From NCBI RefSeq assembly GCF_021130785.1, contig NW_025777430.1:21232-85231 (forward strand): a DNA stretch of 64,000 nucleotides, in the 5' to 3' direction. Source of the stretch: Homalodisca vitripennis (lineage: Eukaryota > Arthropoda > Insecta > Hemiptera > Cicadellidae). Both the position numbers and the translations under genes were made by a program. The notes beneath the pieces were generated by a model, which saw nothing but the letters and a program-made list of their open reading frames with translations, was not told the origin of the DNA and searched no databases. Of this stretch, positions 30,709-42,742 are shown one piece after another; the first letter of the stretch is position 1, and each line of letters opens with the position of its first letter.

Positions 30709-31573
30709 ACCATTAAAAGGACTGGTATACTTCAACATTACATTTAGCTATTGTAAATGTTTTATTTATTAATCCGTAACCTTTAGCAGAACTTCCTGAG
30801 ATGGTTAGGAGCTGACCCTACTCAATATTCAGGTTATTGTAATGAAGGTGACTGACTTTGTTTATCAATACCTATACTCTTAACTTTACGTAGGCAACAA
30901 TAGTAAATATAAGCACACAGTAAAACTGGAATAAATAGGGAAATACAAAATAATTTACTCAATAGCACTAAACACAATGTATATGTTAAAAAACGATCTG
31001 GGTTATCAGTCACAATACCCTCAATAAATTTCAAAGATTAATTTGTAATTAACTCTCTCAATCTGTGTTAATTTTATTCTTGATTAATGCCTGAGAAATG
31101 CTTAACTAGTGAACATCAACTTTATTTACGCTTATGAAATATTATTACAGTGTTTTAAAACCAACTCAGATATCAAAGTCAATTAAAAAAATAAACTTTA
31201 TTTTCCTCAATATTAATAGGATAATTTTGCTGTCGATAAAATTTGGAACAAAGTAAATTTTTTTTTTCAAAATTCTTCAGGCAAGAATATTAATAGTCAT
31301 GCTCAACTAAAACTAAATGCTCTGTTCTCAATAAAAATCAAATCGGATCTTAAAAATTACTAAACTGAAACAAAATGTAATTAAATCTTATTCTTTTCTT
31401 AAAATGAAATAATGGATCAAATTTAAATTAAATTATTTCCTAATGTTCTATTATGCATGTCGAACTTAAAACTGGTTCGGGATTATGCTCAGTTTCCGTT
31501 ATGTTTCAGTAAATGTTAAAAATCGAACGCAACTTCATACAAAATGAATTCTTATTATAGTCCAAAACTACAC
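30709..31573 (+). repeat. Tandem duplication, copy 2 (865 bp)
   Basis: Collinear with 29817-30708. It carries scattered substitutions and a deletion of about 25 bp after TTGCTGTCGA. It ends with ACTACAC, which is also the junction of copy 1 to copy 2. The minus-strand ORF 30834-31034 lies inside it and is not conserved as an ORF in copy 1. Confidence 0.93.
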
Positions 31574-33034
31574 AAACTAGTCAAAAATCTTAAATATTAT
31601 AAATATGAAACTTATTATTTGTTCAAACAGGATAAATATTTTATATGACAATTTTCTTTCTTCTAATGGCTTTCTTTTTTACTGCATTACTTAGATAAAG
31701 CTGCAGTCTAGTCTTGAGTAACTGCGGGGAATTTCCGATTACATGAAAAACCCATATATTTGGTACAGGTCCAAAACGCTGCCATGTCTTACAATATCAT
31801 ATATATATATAGCCAAATTGGATATTAGATAGAGGTTTATGGATTACACAAAAGAAGAAATGGCTGATCTAATTATACGTTCATAATATGTTAATTTGGA
31901 AATAACAATTTGAAGAATACTTAAATAAGTCAGAACAGGAAAATGAATCCTCTATAAACCTGAACTAAATTGGATGGGACTGCTCAGAATAAGACAGATA
32001 GAGAGAAATGCTGGAAACAGTGTAAGCCAAAACAAATGTGAATTTTCCAAATGTTTCAACGACGTATGCCATATGTCAATATATTCCTATGTGTCATAGC
32101 CCGGAATATATTATAAAAATAATTAAAACCTATGAACACTATTGACTTTCATCAGTTATAATATAACGTTAGAATACCATGGTTATAGATTGGAAATACA
32201 TAATACTTTTTGATATTATCAATAGGTAGTAACAGATAAATCGGATATTCATTAATGGATGTTTTGAGATAAAAATGACAAAAAATTTTTCATGGGAATA
32301 AACGATTACAATTAGGACGAGATGTGTTAGACAGTATGTCAACATTTTCTATCACCAGTTCTGCCTTCAGTAATTTTATTTTTCTGTTTTCTAATGGAAA
32401 ATATATATGTTTACAATATTAATAGTGTATCATTGTATGATTATTAAACTAAACAGGATCCTGATTAACGATAAAATACGTATACATAATGTTATCAGCG
32501 ATAAATTGACAATATAATGATGATTTTATATTAGCCGATTATGTTAATAGGCTGTACAAGTACAGGTTCGTGACTAGACATCCCCCACCCCTCAGCATCA
32601 TTCCATTCATTGCCATCACACATTGCATACTAATAGAATTTGACCTGATTATCTAGGATTCGACCGTAGTTGAGCAGTTAATATGTATTTCAGTATTGCG
32701 ATACTTTTACAAATGTGATCTCTTTGTAATTATAAGCGTAAATAATACGCTCAAAATGATCATTTCCCTGATGCGCACACCTTTTAAATGTAACATTAAA
32801 TAAAGACTTTGCTTGAATAGTATCAGTTGTCTTAATTTCAACTAAGATATTGGTCCACAGGTGAATGTGGCTACGGGTTAATCTTAATTATGACATTAAT
32901 ATATAATATATAACAATATTCCTTGCAGGCGATAAGTCTCCCGGGCATTTAAAATATGAAGGATTTTCCTTTATCGGTACTCCAAAAAGATAAAACAGGT
33001 TGTATTTAAATAAGTCTTAGTGACGCACGCACGC

Positions 33035-33087
<53 letters not shown>

Positions 33088-33689
33088 CATAAATTAATTA
33101 AATGTTCAATGTGGGATAAGTAAAATAATAATACATTATTACACCAAAAACCAAACATTTTTACAATACAAACAGAACATAGATCTTGGGAAATGTTTTT
33201 AGTATAGCAAGTTAAATAGATGAGAAAGTTTATTAAGGGAAATGAGGAAATAATATTAAGCAACATTGCTATTATTAACGCCTTAGGTATCACGCAGTAC
33301 AAAGTTAAGTGACGGGAATATTATCACAATAATGTTACCTTAAAACTTTGGTCACGAACGCCTAATGAGATCATTATAAAATTCTTAAAAATATGGGAAA
33401 TTTTTTAGACGATAATTAGCAGTAAATGTTAACTAATTTTCCTTGGTTCATGATCTAAATGAATTATTGGATTTGAATACTTGTAAATTGGAATGTAATT
33501 TGGGTTCGATATATTGTATTCATATATACATGTATATACCCAGAAAAAATCCAACTGAGAAGACTTAAATTACCGGAAGAGATATCACAATGTCTTAACA
33601 AGTTGATAGACAGTTCAATACATTTTTTCTTAAGTGTATTAGTCCAAACAACCAGACGCAATTGTTATTTCATCTCGCACAAGTAATGC
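31574..33689. other. AT-rich non-coding region with a (TA)n tract
   Basis: No gene seen. A pure TA microsatellite lies at 33036-33083, just after GACGCACGCACGCA. The short ORF on the minus strand at 33036-33302 ends in the TA repeat and is not credible. Confidence 0.5.
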
Positions 33690-34240
33690 TAGGCCCTCCT
33701 CAATTTTGTTATATCCTATGAATGTAGATGAAAGCAAATAAAGGTAATGTTGTCACTGAAAAATATAAACTCCTCAGGATGGAATAGTATATCAATAGCA
33801 GGTTTAAATAAAAACTGTATTACAAAAAACTGCAACATGGATAAGGTTAACTACCGTTTAATATCACGTTTGCATGTATGGTCCAAAGGTTTAGAAAAGA
33901 TTACTTTAATTTGTTACTTACTTACCTCAATAGATTTGAAATTCTCACAGAATTTCAATTCGGATTTCGTTTTAAATCTTTTAAACTATATGCAGTTTTT
34001 TATTTCATGAAACTGATTTTGCAGTCATTCAGAAAGAATTAAACAATTAGCATCTGTTATGTGCCATCTTTGAAAATAATTCGATTGTTTCAATCTTACT
34101 CTTCTCATTAAAAATTTAAACATTATGGATTTTACGGTAAAGCTATAGAAAAATTGGTTGAATTCTTCTATTTCTGGAGAAAGCGATGAGTGTCCTATGT
34201 AAATATTGCGCCTATTACTATACACATATTACAACTATCA
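33690..34240 (+). pseudogene. Heavily decayed LINE reverse-transcriptase fragment
   Basis: Successive frames give ARPSSILLYP, SLKNINSSGWNSIS (NKSSGxDxI region), KVNYRLISRLHVWSKGLEKI (the NYRPISLL...SKxxEKI motif) and, in other frames, SIDLKF..., FGF-like, FDCFN (the KAFDxVDH region) and GFYGKAIEKLVEFF (the GIxGxxxxWxxSYL region). Order and spacing match RT motifs 0-4 of a CR1/Jockey-type LINE. It is far older than the LINE at 18104-23021. Confidence 0.68.
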
Positions 34241-35952
34241 GTTAGATATCCCAGTGCTATTAAGATTAATATTAATTGCGTACCCTGAAGTATGATAATG
34301 AGAATAAGGTTAAATTATCCTCCTGCACTCCGGCATAATCTTTGCTGTACGGTATAATATTAATTATATACAGAGATATAATTGAATATTATTTATATTA
34401 ATTATATAAATTATATTCCCATACCACATGTCTACTATTTATATAGCTCATATAAGAAGAAAGGTATGACCTTGAACGGAGTATAAATTGCAATCACCAT
34501 AAATTAGATATCACTTATTTGGTAAAATTTGTTTTAAAATGGACTAGTTCTATATTCTATATATGATTTGAAACGCTATTGTTAGCTTAGTTAACAGAAA
34601 GTATTTAAAACAAGATATTACAATGAAGATTGATATGATGAACAAAATGAAAGCTGGGTGAAGTTTGAGGATATTCATCACAGGTCAAAAGCACTAGACA
34701 AACATAAATGAAATCCTCTCTCTATTCACGGAGGAGTCGGTAAAAACCTGTATTGGATTATTGTTGGTTTCTTGTGTGTGGTTAAATTCTATTGTACCTT
34801 TGCCTTCTGTTACACCCATACTATATATTATAACCTTCTCTTTAGTCAGATAACCAATTTAAGAGTGAGTTTACAATGACACAACAATAAATAAAAATAT
34901 ATCTATACGTTTTTTTATGACACTATAACAAAACACTAATTTTAGTACCAGAAAAATAATATTGTATTAATATCCTGAACCAATTTTTGGGCTACCATGA
35001 TAATAAATACCTTGTAATCTAAAGTTTTACTAATGAAAAATTCATTTCATGTACAATTTTATAAACTAATATAAGTTTTACTTTTGGCACACTCAATTAT
35101 AGGATATCAAGATTTAATATTTTCCTATACTTCAAAGTTAGTAAAAATTTTTATTTTTAATAAATGCATATGTTTCTCGAAAACGCCTCTTTACAGTTTA
35201 GATCAAATGAAGCAAATGCACTGTATATTACATACAAATCAATATATACACTAAATCAATTCTAATGAAAAAAGTAACTTTATTTAATAATCACTCGACT
35301 TTTTCAAATGTACTTTTCCCAATTTTAACAAAATACATTCAATAGAAAAATTTGATAATCAATATACTATTTAAATGGGTATGGCGGTGTGAACCTGTCT
35401 TAGAAAACACAGAAAAGGAGAGGCTTCTTTTAATGGCATTGCATAAGATACTAACTTATTGCAATCTTTACAGTTTCCAATACATCCACACCTTTCAACT
35501 AGCTAAAAATAAACAAATACTCTACTCTAATTATATTAAACGTATTAGTTTTACTTAGTTTGCAGTTTTTATAATAATGTATTAAATAACAATGTAGGTA
35601 ACTTTATCTCTTCTTTACACAAAGGCCAGGGGAACACAGTGTAAGAGTTTTACATTATGTAGTAGTTTAACAACCATGTACATTGAGTAACACTTTAATA
35701 CCACCCCTTACTTCTAATAAGAAAACAGCTAGACGAAATTTAAAATTACATAGTTTAGAATGTTTATATGTTATAAATTAGTGGGCAAAAACAATATTAG
35801 TAAATATAGTAAAAATGCTACATTTTCAAAACATTCATTAATAATTTATAACAGTGCCAGTGTGCAGCATTGTAATCTAAAATATTTAAGAATTTTGAAT
35901 TGAAAATTAATACATCAAAGAGCCTACATTTTGAAAGCTAATAAATTTACAT
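34241..35952. other. AT-rich non-coding region
   Basis: No recognisable gene, domain or tandem repeat. The ORF at 35352-35558 has no features. Confidence 0.5.
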
Positions 35953-36012
35953 TTGTGAAGGAAACATGATTTTTCCAGACATTTGCCATCGTTCAGTGAA
36001 ACAAGAAATCAG

Positions 36013-36056
36013 TAAACGGTACGTTTCGAGATCTGCAATCTGATCTCTTCTTCAGG
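36013..36056 (-). ncRNA. Hammerhead-ribozyme-like motif in the Penelope-like element
   Basis: On the minus strand the sequence reads CUGAAGA, then a 6-bp stem GAGAUC/GAUCUC with an 8-base loop, then GAAA, then ACG-UAC-CGU, which could form a minimal stem III. CUGANGA...GAAA is the hammerhead core, and Penelope-like elements are known to carry hammerhead motifs with very short stem III. Against it: one extra A lies between the core and stem II, and I could not draw a convincing stem I. It may be degenerate. Confidence 0.45.
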
Positions 36057-36423
36057 TAAAGAACTAACCTAATACATAATTACAAACTAGGTTAAAATAA
36101 ACAACAGTCAGGAATCACAACCTACATGTTGTTTGTCAAATTCACTAACTCTATAAACATGCACTTAATAAACAACTATACAAAACACTAATCATTAAAA
36201 CAGAACTACGGAATACAGGTCACAATACGTCTTCACTCGTCTACTAACCACCTACGACTGACCAGAGGGACTAGCCAATGGTAATCGTCACGGCTGGCTA
36301 AAACAAGATGGCGGAAATAAAAGGGAAGGGGGACAGGAATGGGCCCTTTCGTTATTATTGGTTCATGCGAGATGAACTTCTTAAAACCATATTGTGTCTC
36401 CGCATTGGGTTATTACAAATATC

Positions 36424-38560
36424 TCATCCGTTTGATACTTTTGGTATTCTCTTTAGTTCATTTTTTAGAATTGGCAACCAAAGCGGCCTAATCTCGACTG
36501 ATGGTTGACTGATTGGTTGGTCTGCCAGTTGAATGTATGTTGCCTCAATTAATTTCCTTTTGATGAAATGTGGTTCCCGATGTATTATGTTGGCTTCATC
36601 CCAATTCATATGATGGTCTTCGGACCAACAATGGTGTGCAATTTTTGACTTTTCTGTGAGACCCTTTCTCGTGTTTTCTTTGTGCTCTTTTATCCTTACG
36701 TTTAGTGGTCTTTTTGTCTCGCCTATGTATTCCCTATTGCAACTATATTTTATACTGTAAACACAGTTTTTGGAATCCTGTGTGCCATTCTTTGGTTTTG
36801 TTTTTACGAGACTTTGTCTAAGAGTGTTGTGTGTTTTAAACGCGGTTATAATGTTGTACTTTCTACCTACTCTTCTAATTTTCTCCGATAATCCCGGCAC
36901 ATAAGGGATTGAAATAAACGCAAATTTATCATAATTCTGTTTTTCTGACTCAGGAATGATTCTTCTCGTTCGTTTGCACTTATTTATTACTAATTATGGG
37001 TATCCATTGCTTCTGAGATCCGATTAAATTTTCTTAAATTCTTCTTTTAGTCCATCTTTATGTGAGCACAAGCTCTTTGCTCTATCAAACAACGAGTAGG
37101 ATAGTCCTTCTTTGACAGATTTTTGATGGTTGGATTGATAATTTAAATATTTTCCTTGTGTGCGTTATCTTTCGAAAAACACTTTACGTAAGGACATCCC
37201 TATCTCTTAATACACACACATCTAAAAAGGGAAGCTTGTTTTGGAATTCCACTTCCATTGTGAGGCGGATGGAAGGAGAAATACTATTAATGTGATTCAA
37301 AAAATTATTTAATTCAATGTCTACATGAGAAAAAATAACAAAGGTATCATCCACATACCTCCACCAAATTTTCGGTTTGAACTGAGCTGAAGCCAAAACT
37401 TTTCGCTCAAATTCCTCCATAAAGATATTGGCGAAAATAGGAGACAGTGGAGAACCCATTGCCATCCCCTCATCTTGACGGTAAATTTTACCCTCTAACT
37501 CAAAATAATTGCATTGGGTGCATAGTTCTAACAGTTCCATAATTACTGGCATGGGAAGTTTAGTTCTATCCTTTAATATTTGGTCTTCTTTGAGACGTGA
37601 TTTAATAATTCCGAGAGTTTCTGGAACTGGTACATTTGTAAATAAACTTTCGACATCAAAACTTACCAGTTTGTCAGTTTCAGTCAACTTTAGGGATTTT
37701 GACTTCTCTACAAAATCCCTGGAATTTTTGATGAAAGAGTCAGTTTTTCCTACCAATTGCGTTAAGATGTCCAAGAGGACTTTAGACAATTCCCTGCAAG
37801 GTGAATCACGAGAACTAATGATGGGCCGGAGAGGGATGGTGGGTTTGTGGATTTTGGGAAGGCCATACATATGGGGGATTTTGGAGTAGTGAGGAGTTAA
37901 TTTAGATCTGAATTTATTTGAAAAAAATTCTTTATGTTTTCTTAAGGTGTTTGCTACTTTGCGTTCGAATGAATCAGTCGGGTCTTTATTTAAAACTTTA
38001 TAATTACCAGTATTTAAAGTTTCCTCAATCTTTTCTTTATACGCTACTGAGTCAAGTACAGCAGTAGCGTTGCCTTTATCGGCTGGTAAGATTTTGACCG
38101 TGTCGTCTTTCCCAAGGATCGACATGGCCTTTTTCTCCTCTATTGTCAGATTGGGTTTTGTGGGAGGAATGTTTCTGAGTAAAAGACTGGCCTCACAACG
38201 AAACCGGTGACCCTGTTCCTCAGGTAACTGTGAAACAGCCGACTCGATTCCAGTTACGAAATCCAGTGCCTTTACCGATTGTTGTGCCACAGAAAAGTTT
38301 AAACCCTTGGATAAGACTGATATTTCCGCTTCATTCAGGATTTTTGAAGAGAGGTTGATTACATTTTTATTATTTGCATCCGTATTCACGTTGCCATCTT
38401 TAGGAAAATCACATTTTTTGGGCCAAATTTTTTCCAGTTTCGGGATTTTTGTTTTCTTATCTGTTTCAGAAACTTTTTTACATCTATTTTTTATGCTTTC
38501 GAGAATGTTGTTGAATTCTGTACCAATCAGTGTTTTTAATTCAGTTTTTTTACACTCAAT
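36424..38560 (-). pseudogene. Penelope-like reverse transcriptase plus GIY-YIG endonuclease, broken
   Basis: Minus strand. Similarity begins about 38560 (IECKKTELKTLIG; LEKIWPKKCDFP), upstream of the open frame 37184-38389. The RT shows LPADKGNATAVLD, YGLPKIHKPTIPLRPIIS, LVSFDVESLFTNVP (motif A), GMAMGSPLSPIFANIFMEE (motif B) and WWRYVDDTF (motif C, near 37346-37370). Frameshifts follow between 37184 and 36900 (NPTIKNLSKKDYP; RRIIPESEKQNYDKF). The endonuclease frame 36424-36900 has CVYSIKYSCNREYIGETKRPLNVRIKEH and a Zn/His segment KSKIAHHCWSEDH. The catalytic YVDD is intact. The frame upstream of 38560 is stopped. Confidence 0.92.
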
Positions 38561-38789
38561 ACTATTAGGCCCCTATATGCATAAGGTTTTCAACCTTACA
38601 TTTATGCTAAAAAGTTAAATGATTAATGTGTTTAGTTAACTTAAGATGCAAGCTCTCAAGGTCTTTGATTTGTTTACTGGTTCCAGGTCCGTACCGAGAA
38701 TCAATTCTTTGTTTGATGGTTATTTTTGACGATGGAAGGATTGTGAAGGAAACAGGATTTTTCCGGACATTTGCCATCGTTCAGTGAAA

Positions 38790-41700
38790 TAAAACATCTT
38801 AAAATTAAATTAACAGAGATAACAATTTCTGGATCAAATAATTAAAGTACGTAAGGAAACGGAAAATTCGGTAGATTTAAACATTTGAAAATCTGTACAG
38901 ATTATACCAAGATCCAAAAGTATAGTTTACGATAAAAATAGTTATATGTGTCATAAAAATGACACCAAAAAGTTTTTCAATAGATTTTAGTAAACATTCA
39001 AACGTTCCTGAAATCAAAACAATACAGACAAAGGTATACTACGAATTATTATATGAAAACGCAAAGAACTACCCCAAGTAATAAAACTTGCCAAATTTAT
39101 TGCGAGATCACGCCCTTTATATCCATATTCTGGACAAAATTGTTAAAGCTGGCAAATATGCGGTGTGTAGACGTGTTATATTCTCACCTCTAACAGCATA
39201 AACTAGACGTTATTTGGTACGTTAGTGTAGGTGGGACATTTACCGTGATATGACAGAGTCTCCCTCGATGTAAAATGCAGTTTGAATAATTAAACCTTAA
39301 GAATACATGATTCCACTGCCCGCGTGGACTATTAGATATTAGAACAGCAATGGGCATGTCCTTTGAAGTCGGTAAAGGTCGATGCATGTATCAATTTAAA
39401 ATCCTTTATTTTTAATTATTGAGCATTCCCACGTCACCATTATTTCGATTTTGCCCTCACGTTCAAATAAATGAATCAAAACCATATACCAAATAGAATT
39501 AGTTTTCAATGAATTGAACATTGATGTTATTAAATACTATAACAGTCATATTAATATTGAATAAAAAATCCAAAATGAGGATATTTTTGAGTTATGAATT
39601 AGAAAATAAAATTTTCTGAAAAAGAAAGTTGAGTAAAACCCAGGGCTGTACAATTTGATCACTTTTTGCAGGTGTTACTATTACTTGCTCAAAAAGTGGT
39701 ATATATTTTTCTACATACAAACGATAAAAAAAGTTATTTCCTAAAGGAAAATCGAATCTAAAATTTGGAGCTAAGTAGAAATTAGTAATTTTTATACCAT
39801 CGAGCAGTTGTTTATTACTATTTATTGTCGTGGATATTTCAGAGCCCATGTGATAACCTACAGTTGTAATGAATAATCTATGGAGAGTTATCTTCTTGCT
39901 GGTTTCGTTAGTACATAGACTGGGTTCAGCAAAAACCGATGGTTCGCATACATTTGGGCAACCTGTCTAACCGCAAATTTTGATATAATGGGGTAAAAGG
40001 GTTGACCTATAGGTCTAGTTGTTGAGTGGATGTGACTCGCTGACTCGCTCGTTGTTTTCGAACATGAAAGAAAACTGCACCTTGCCTATTTTAAATAGAA
40101 GTATATAGAACGGAGCTATGTTTCCTTTCTTCCTTGTTCACACACGAGATGATAGAGGTGTACTCACTATTCCTCCTCATGGTGGATGTAACATTGGATC
40201 TCGACAGGAGGTGACCCCTACACCAAAAATCTTACCAATCCTTAATATCCTTCATTCGGGAAGCAGTAAAAATATCATTTTTATCTTACTATACATTTTT
40301 ATGTCTGACGTATACGTTTACAGGGCTTTCCAATCGAGAAGAAAACCATAGTAACATAAGTGGAAGTCCTAACCCGGCTCAAATACGGCAAACTTTGGAT
40401 CTGATTAGGGAATTCCTCTTGCCATGACGAAACAGTTAGGCTGAAGAAACCAGTTAATACCTAATAACGCGTTAAGAAGGAGGATTTTGGAAATACTTTA
40501 GATAAGAACAAGACATTTTTAAATGTAGCAGATCTAAATGTTAGCCTGATGAAATCATGTATATCTAAATCTAATAAGTTGTGAACGTTACAAAAATTTT
40601 TCCTCCATTATTAAACAATGTACCTGATTAACCAGCGTACTTTATCTTTTCAACTATTTGAGACTTTCACTAAATCTGTAATAGATATTCCATGAAAGAA
40701 AAGATGCCCAATTAAAGTAGATGTATATAATAAGTATTAAGTGAACTTTATGGGAAATGGTTTAGAGCGCCAGGGATATAAAACTTACTGTATAACAATT
40801 TGGGAACTATTACAATTGCATGCTTCATACATAGGCATGCATGTTTTTAAAATAGAAATGCTAAAGCAGCTAATGGAATTACTGTAGTTAAAACTGCTTC
40901 ATTAACCTATTTTAAGTATTTATATTTAGCCACCATAGGACGGAATCAAAATTAAACATATCCATTGATTTAATGAACAGTATACCTGTGGAAAATTATT
41001 GAAACTATTTCCGCCAAATCAAAATGTGTTGTTTTTTATACGTAGCCATATTTTTAAGACTTATTGATATTTAATATAGTAATATAAGTTTTATAGGCAA
41101 TCATGCATATTTTAAATGCCTAAGGTTTCATTACTATATTATATTTAAGAAAATATAACATTATATTTTACGGCTTTTCTTTACAACACATATATTGACA
41201 CAATTCTTCATCCAAATAATGATCTATCTCCAAGCCTTTATGAAACTCATTATTATTTATTGCGTCAGAATTATACCTAGCATTGTATTATATTAATAAA
41301 TGTTATTGTAGATGTAAGAAAATCACACATAAAACAATGTGTACATTAAGCCATTGGATTACTCATGGGCATTGTTATTTACATGAATTAAAAATCACAG
41401 TAATACATTTTATCACTAGGATGATAAAATAATCAAAAGCTTCTAAACGTAACTATTAAACATCTTAACATAATTTTAATAAATTACCAACGCAATAAGA
41501 AAATAAGTTACAAGAAACAACTGTCGAGTAAAACGTGTCTTGTTTCTAAAGTATTCTACTCGGTTAACGAGTTCTTATCATGCCACTGGGACCATTAATT
41601 CGGGAATTCATAACAGCGTGAATATACGTTAGTTTAAAGTGTGCGTTCTTGACAACAGTGTACAATGTAAATACTTGAAGGATATAAATTTTGACACTGT

Positions 41701-42709
41701 AATTGTTGAATGATTGAAAGAGTATCTCAGATAGTGTCAGTGCTATATAATTCTATTATTTCACTTTTGGAAAAATTATTAGGTTATTTATCGTGATTTA
41801 AAAAATTGTGCAAGACATTACTTACGAAATCCTGCTCAAATACGAAAAATTAAATATTTTCTATTGATCTGAATTTTGAATGCCGCGTTTAATTGGAAAA
41901 TCGGAGTTGTGGCATTTTTAGTTTATATATACAATATATGTGTTTCAAATATATATTTATTCAGAATATTTTAAAGCTATATAGTTTTCCACCCAGTCGT
42001 GTTATCCACAGACAATACTAAATTTTAAGAAAAGTACAAAGCGATATTTAAGATTGTTTCCATAAAGTGTTACACAATAAATACATGATTCCTTACTAGA
42101 AACCAATTAATAATTTAGACACGTTAGGTAATATTTTTTTACTTTTACTGCTTATTTTTAAAGTTATGAGTTAAATAACCTTTCATTTAATTTTGGACAT
42201 AATTAAATCAATCACTGTTATAAGGTTTAATCTATGAATATAACTATAAATATACATATAAGGTGAGTGCACACTGTGGGACAGCGTAGTTACAATATCA
42301 GAAAGAAACAAAACCGAAGGACCGGAAACCAACATAACAATAATTCATTCATTCCTGTACTAAAATTTCATAAATGAAATGAACGCAGCGAACACATATT
42401 TATCATCACTAGTGGATATGACACTGATTTTTGTACACCAAAATTATATGATAACTAGACTTAAAAAAAGGAAACAGGATGATGTAGCAAACATTGATTC
42501 AGAAAGCAATAGCGTCATTGTGTGTGATTAACAGATATCATATTACGTATGGTAAATATCGCGTTTTATGTAATAGTTTGGATTCCATGTCAAGCCTAAT
42601 ATTTTGCCTGACATCCAAACGATTGTGTTGGAAATTTTCATTATCAACAAAATAATATGTACACACAGTATTACTAAATTTATTTCAAAATTATCATAGG
42701 CATGTATTA

Positions 42710-42742
<33 letters not shown>

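Larger units (their letters stand above)
35953..38789 (-). mobile_element. Penelope-like element with direct terminal repeats
   Basis: A minus-strand element with reverse transcriptase followed by a GIY-YIG endonuclease, the defining order of Penelope-like elements. Both ends carry the same 49-bp sequence in direct orientation: TTGTGAAGGAAACAtGATTT... at 35953-36001 and TTGTGAAGGAAACAgGATTT... at 38741-38789, with two mismatches. These resemble the LTR-like repeats of this class. A hammerhead-like motif lies just inside the 3' repeat. The coding region is broken between the two domains. Confidence 0.9.

Noticed and set aside
30834..31034. 66-residue minus-strand ORF with hydrophobic stretch
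   Set aside because: It lies in copy 2 of the tandem duplication and is not maintained as an ORF in copy 1.
37509..38618. Plus-strand ORFs at 37509-37889 and 38307-38618
   Set aside because: Antisense shadows of the Penelope-like reverse transcriptase.
40118..40351. 77-residue ORF with a hydrophobic segment
   Set aside because: No recognisable family, no splice or promoter context; consistent with chance.
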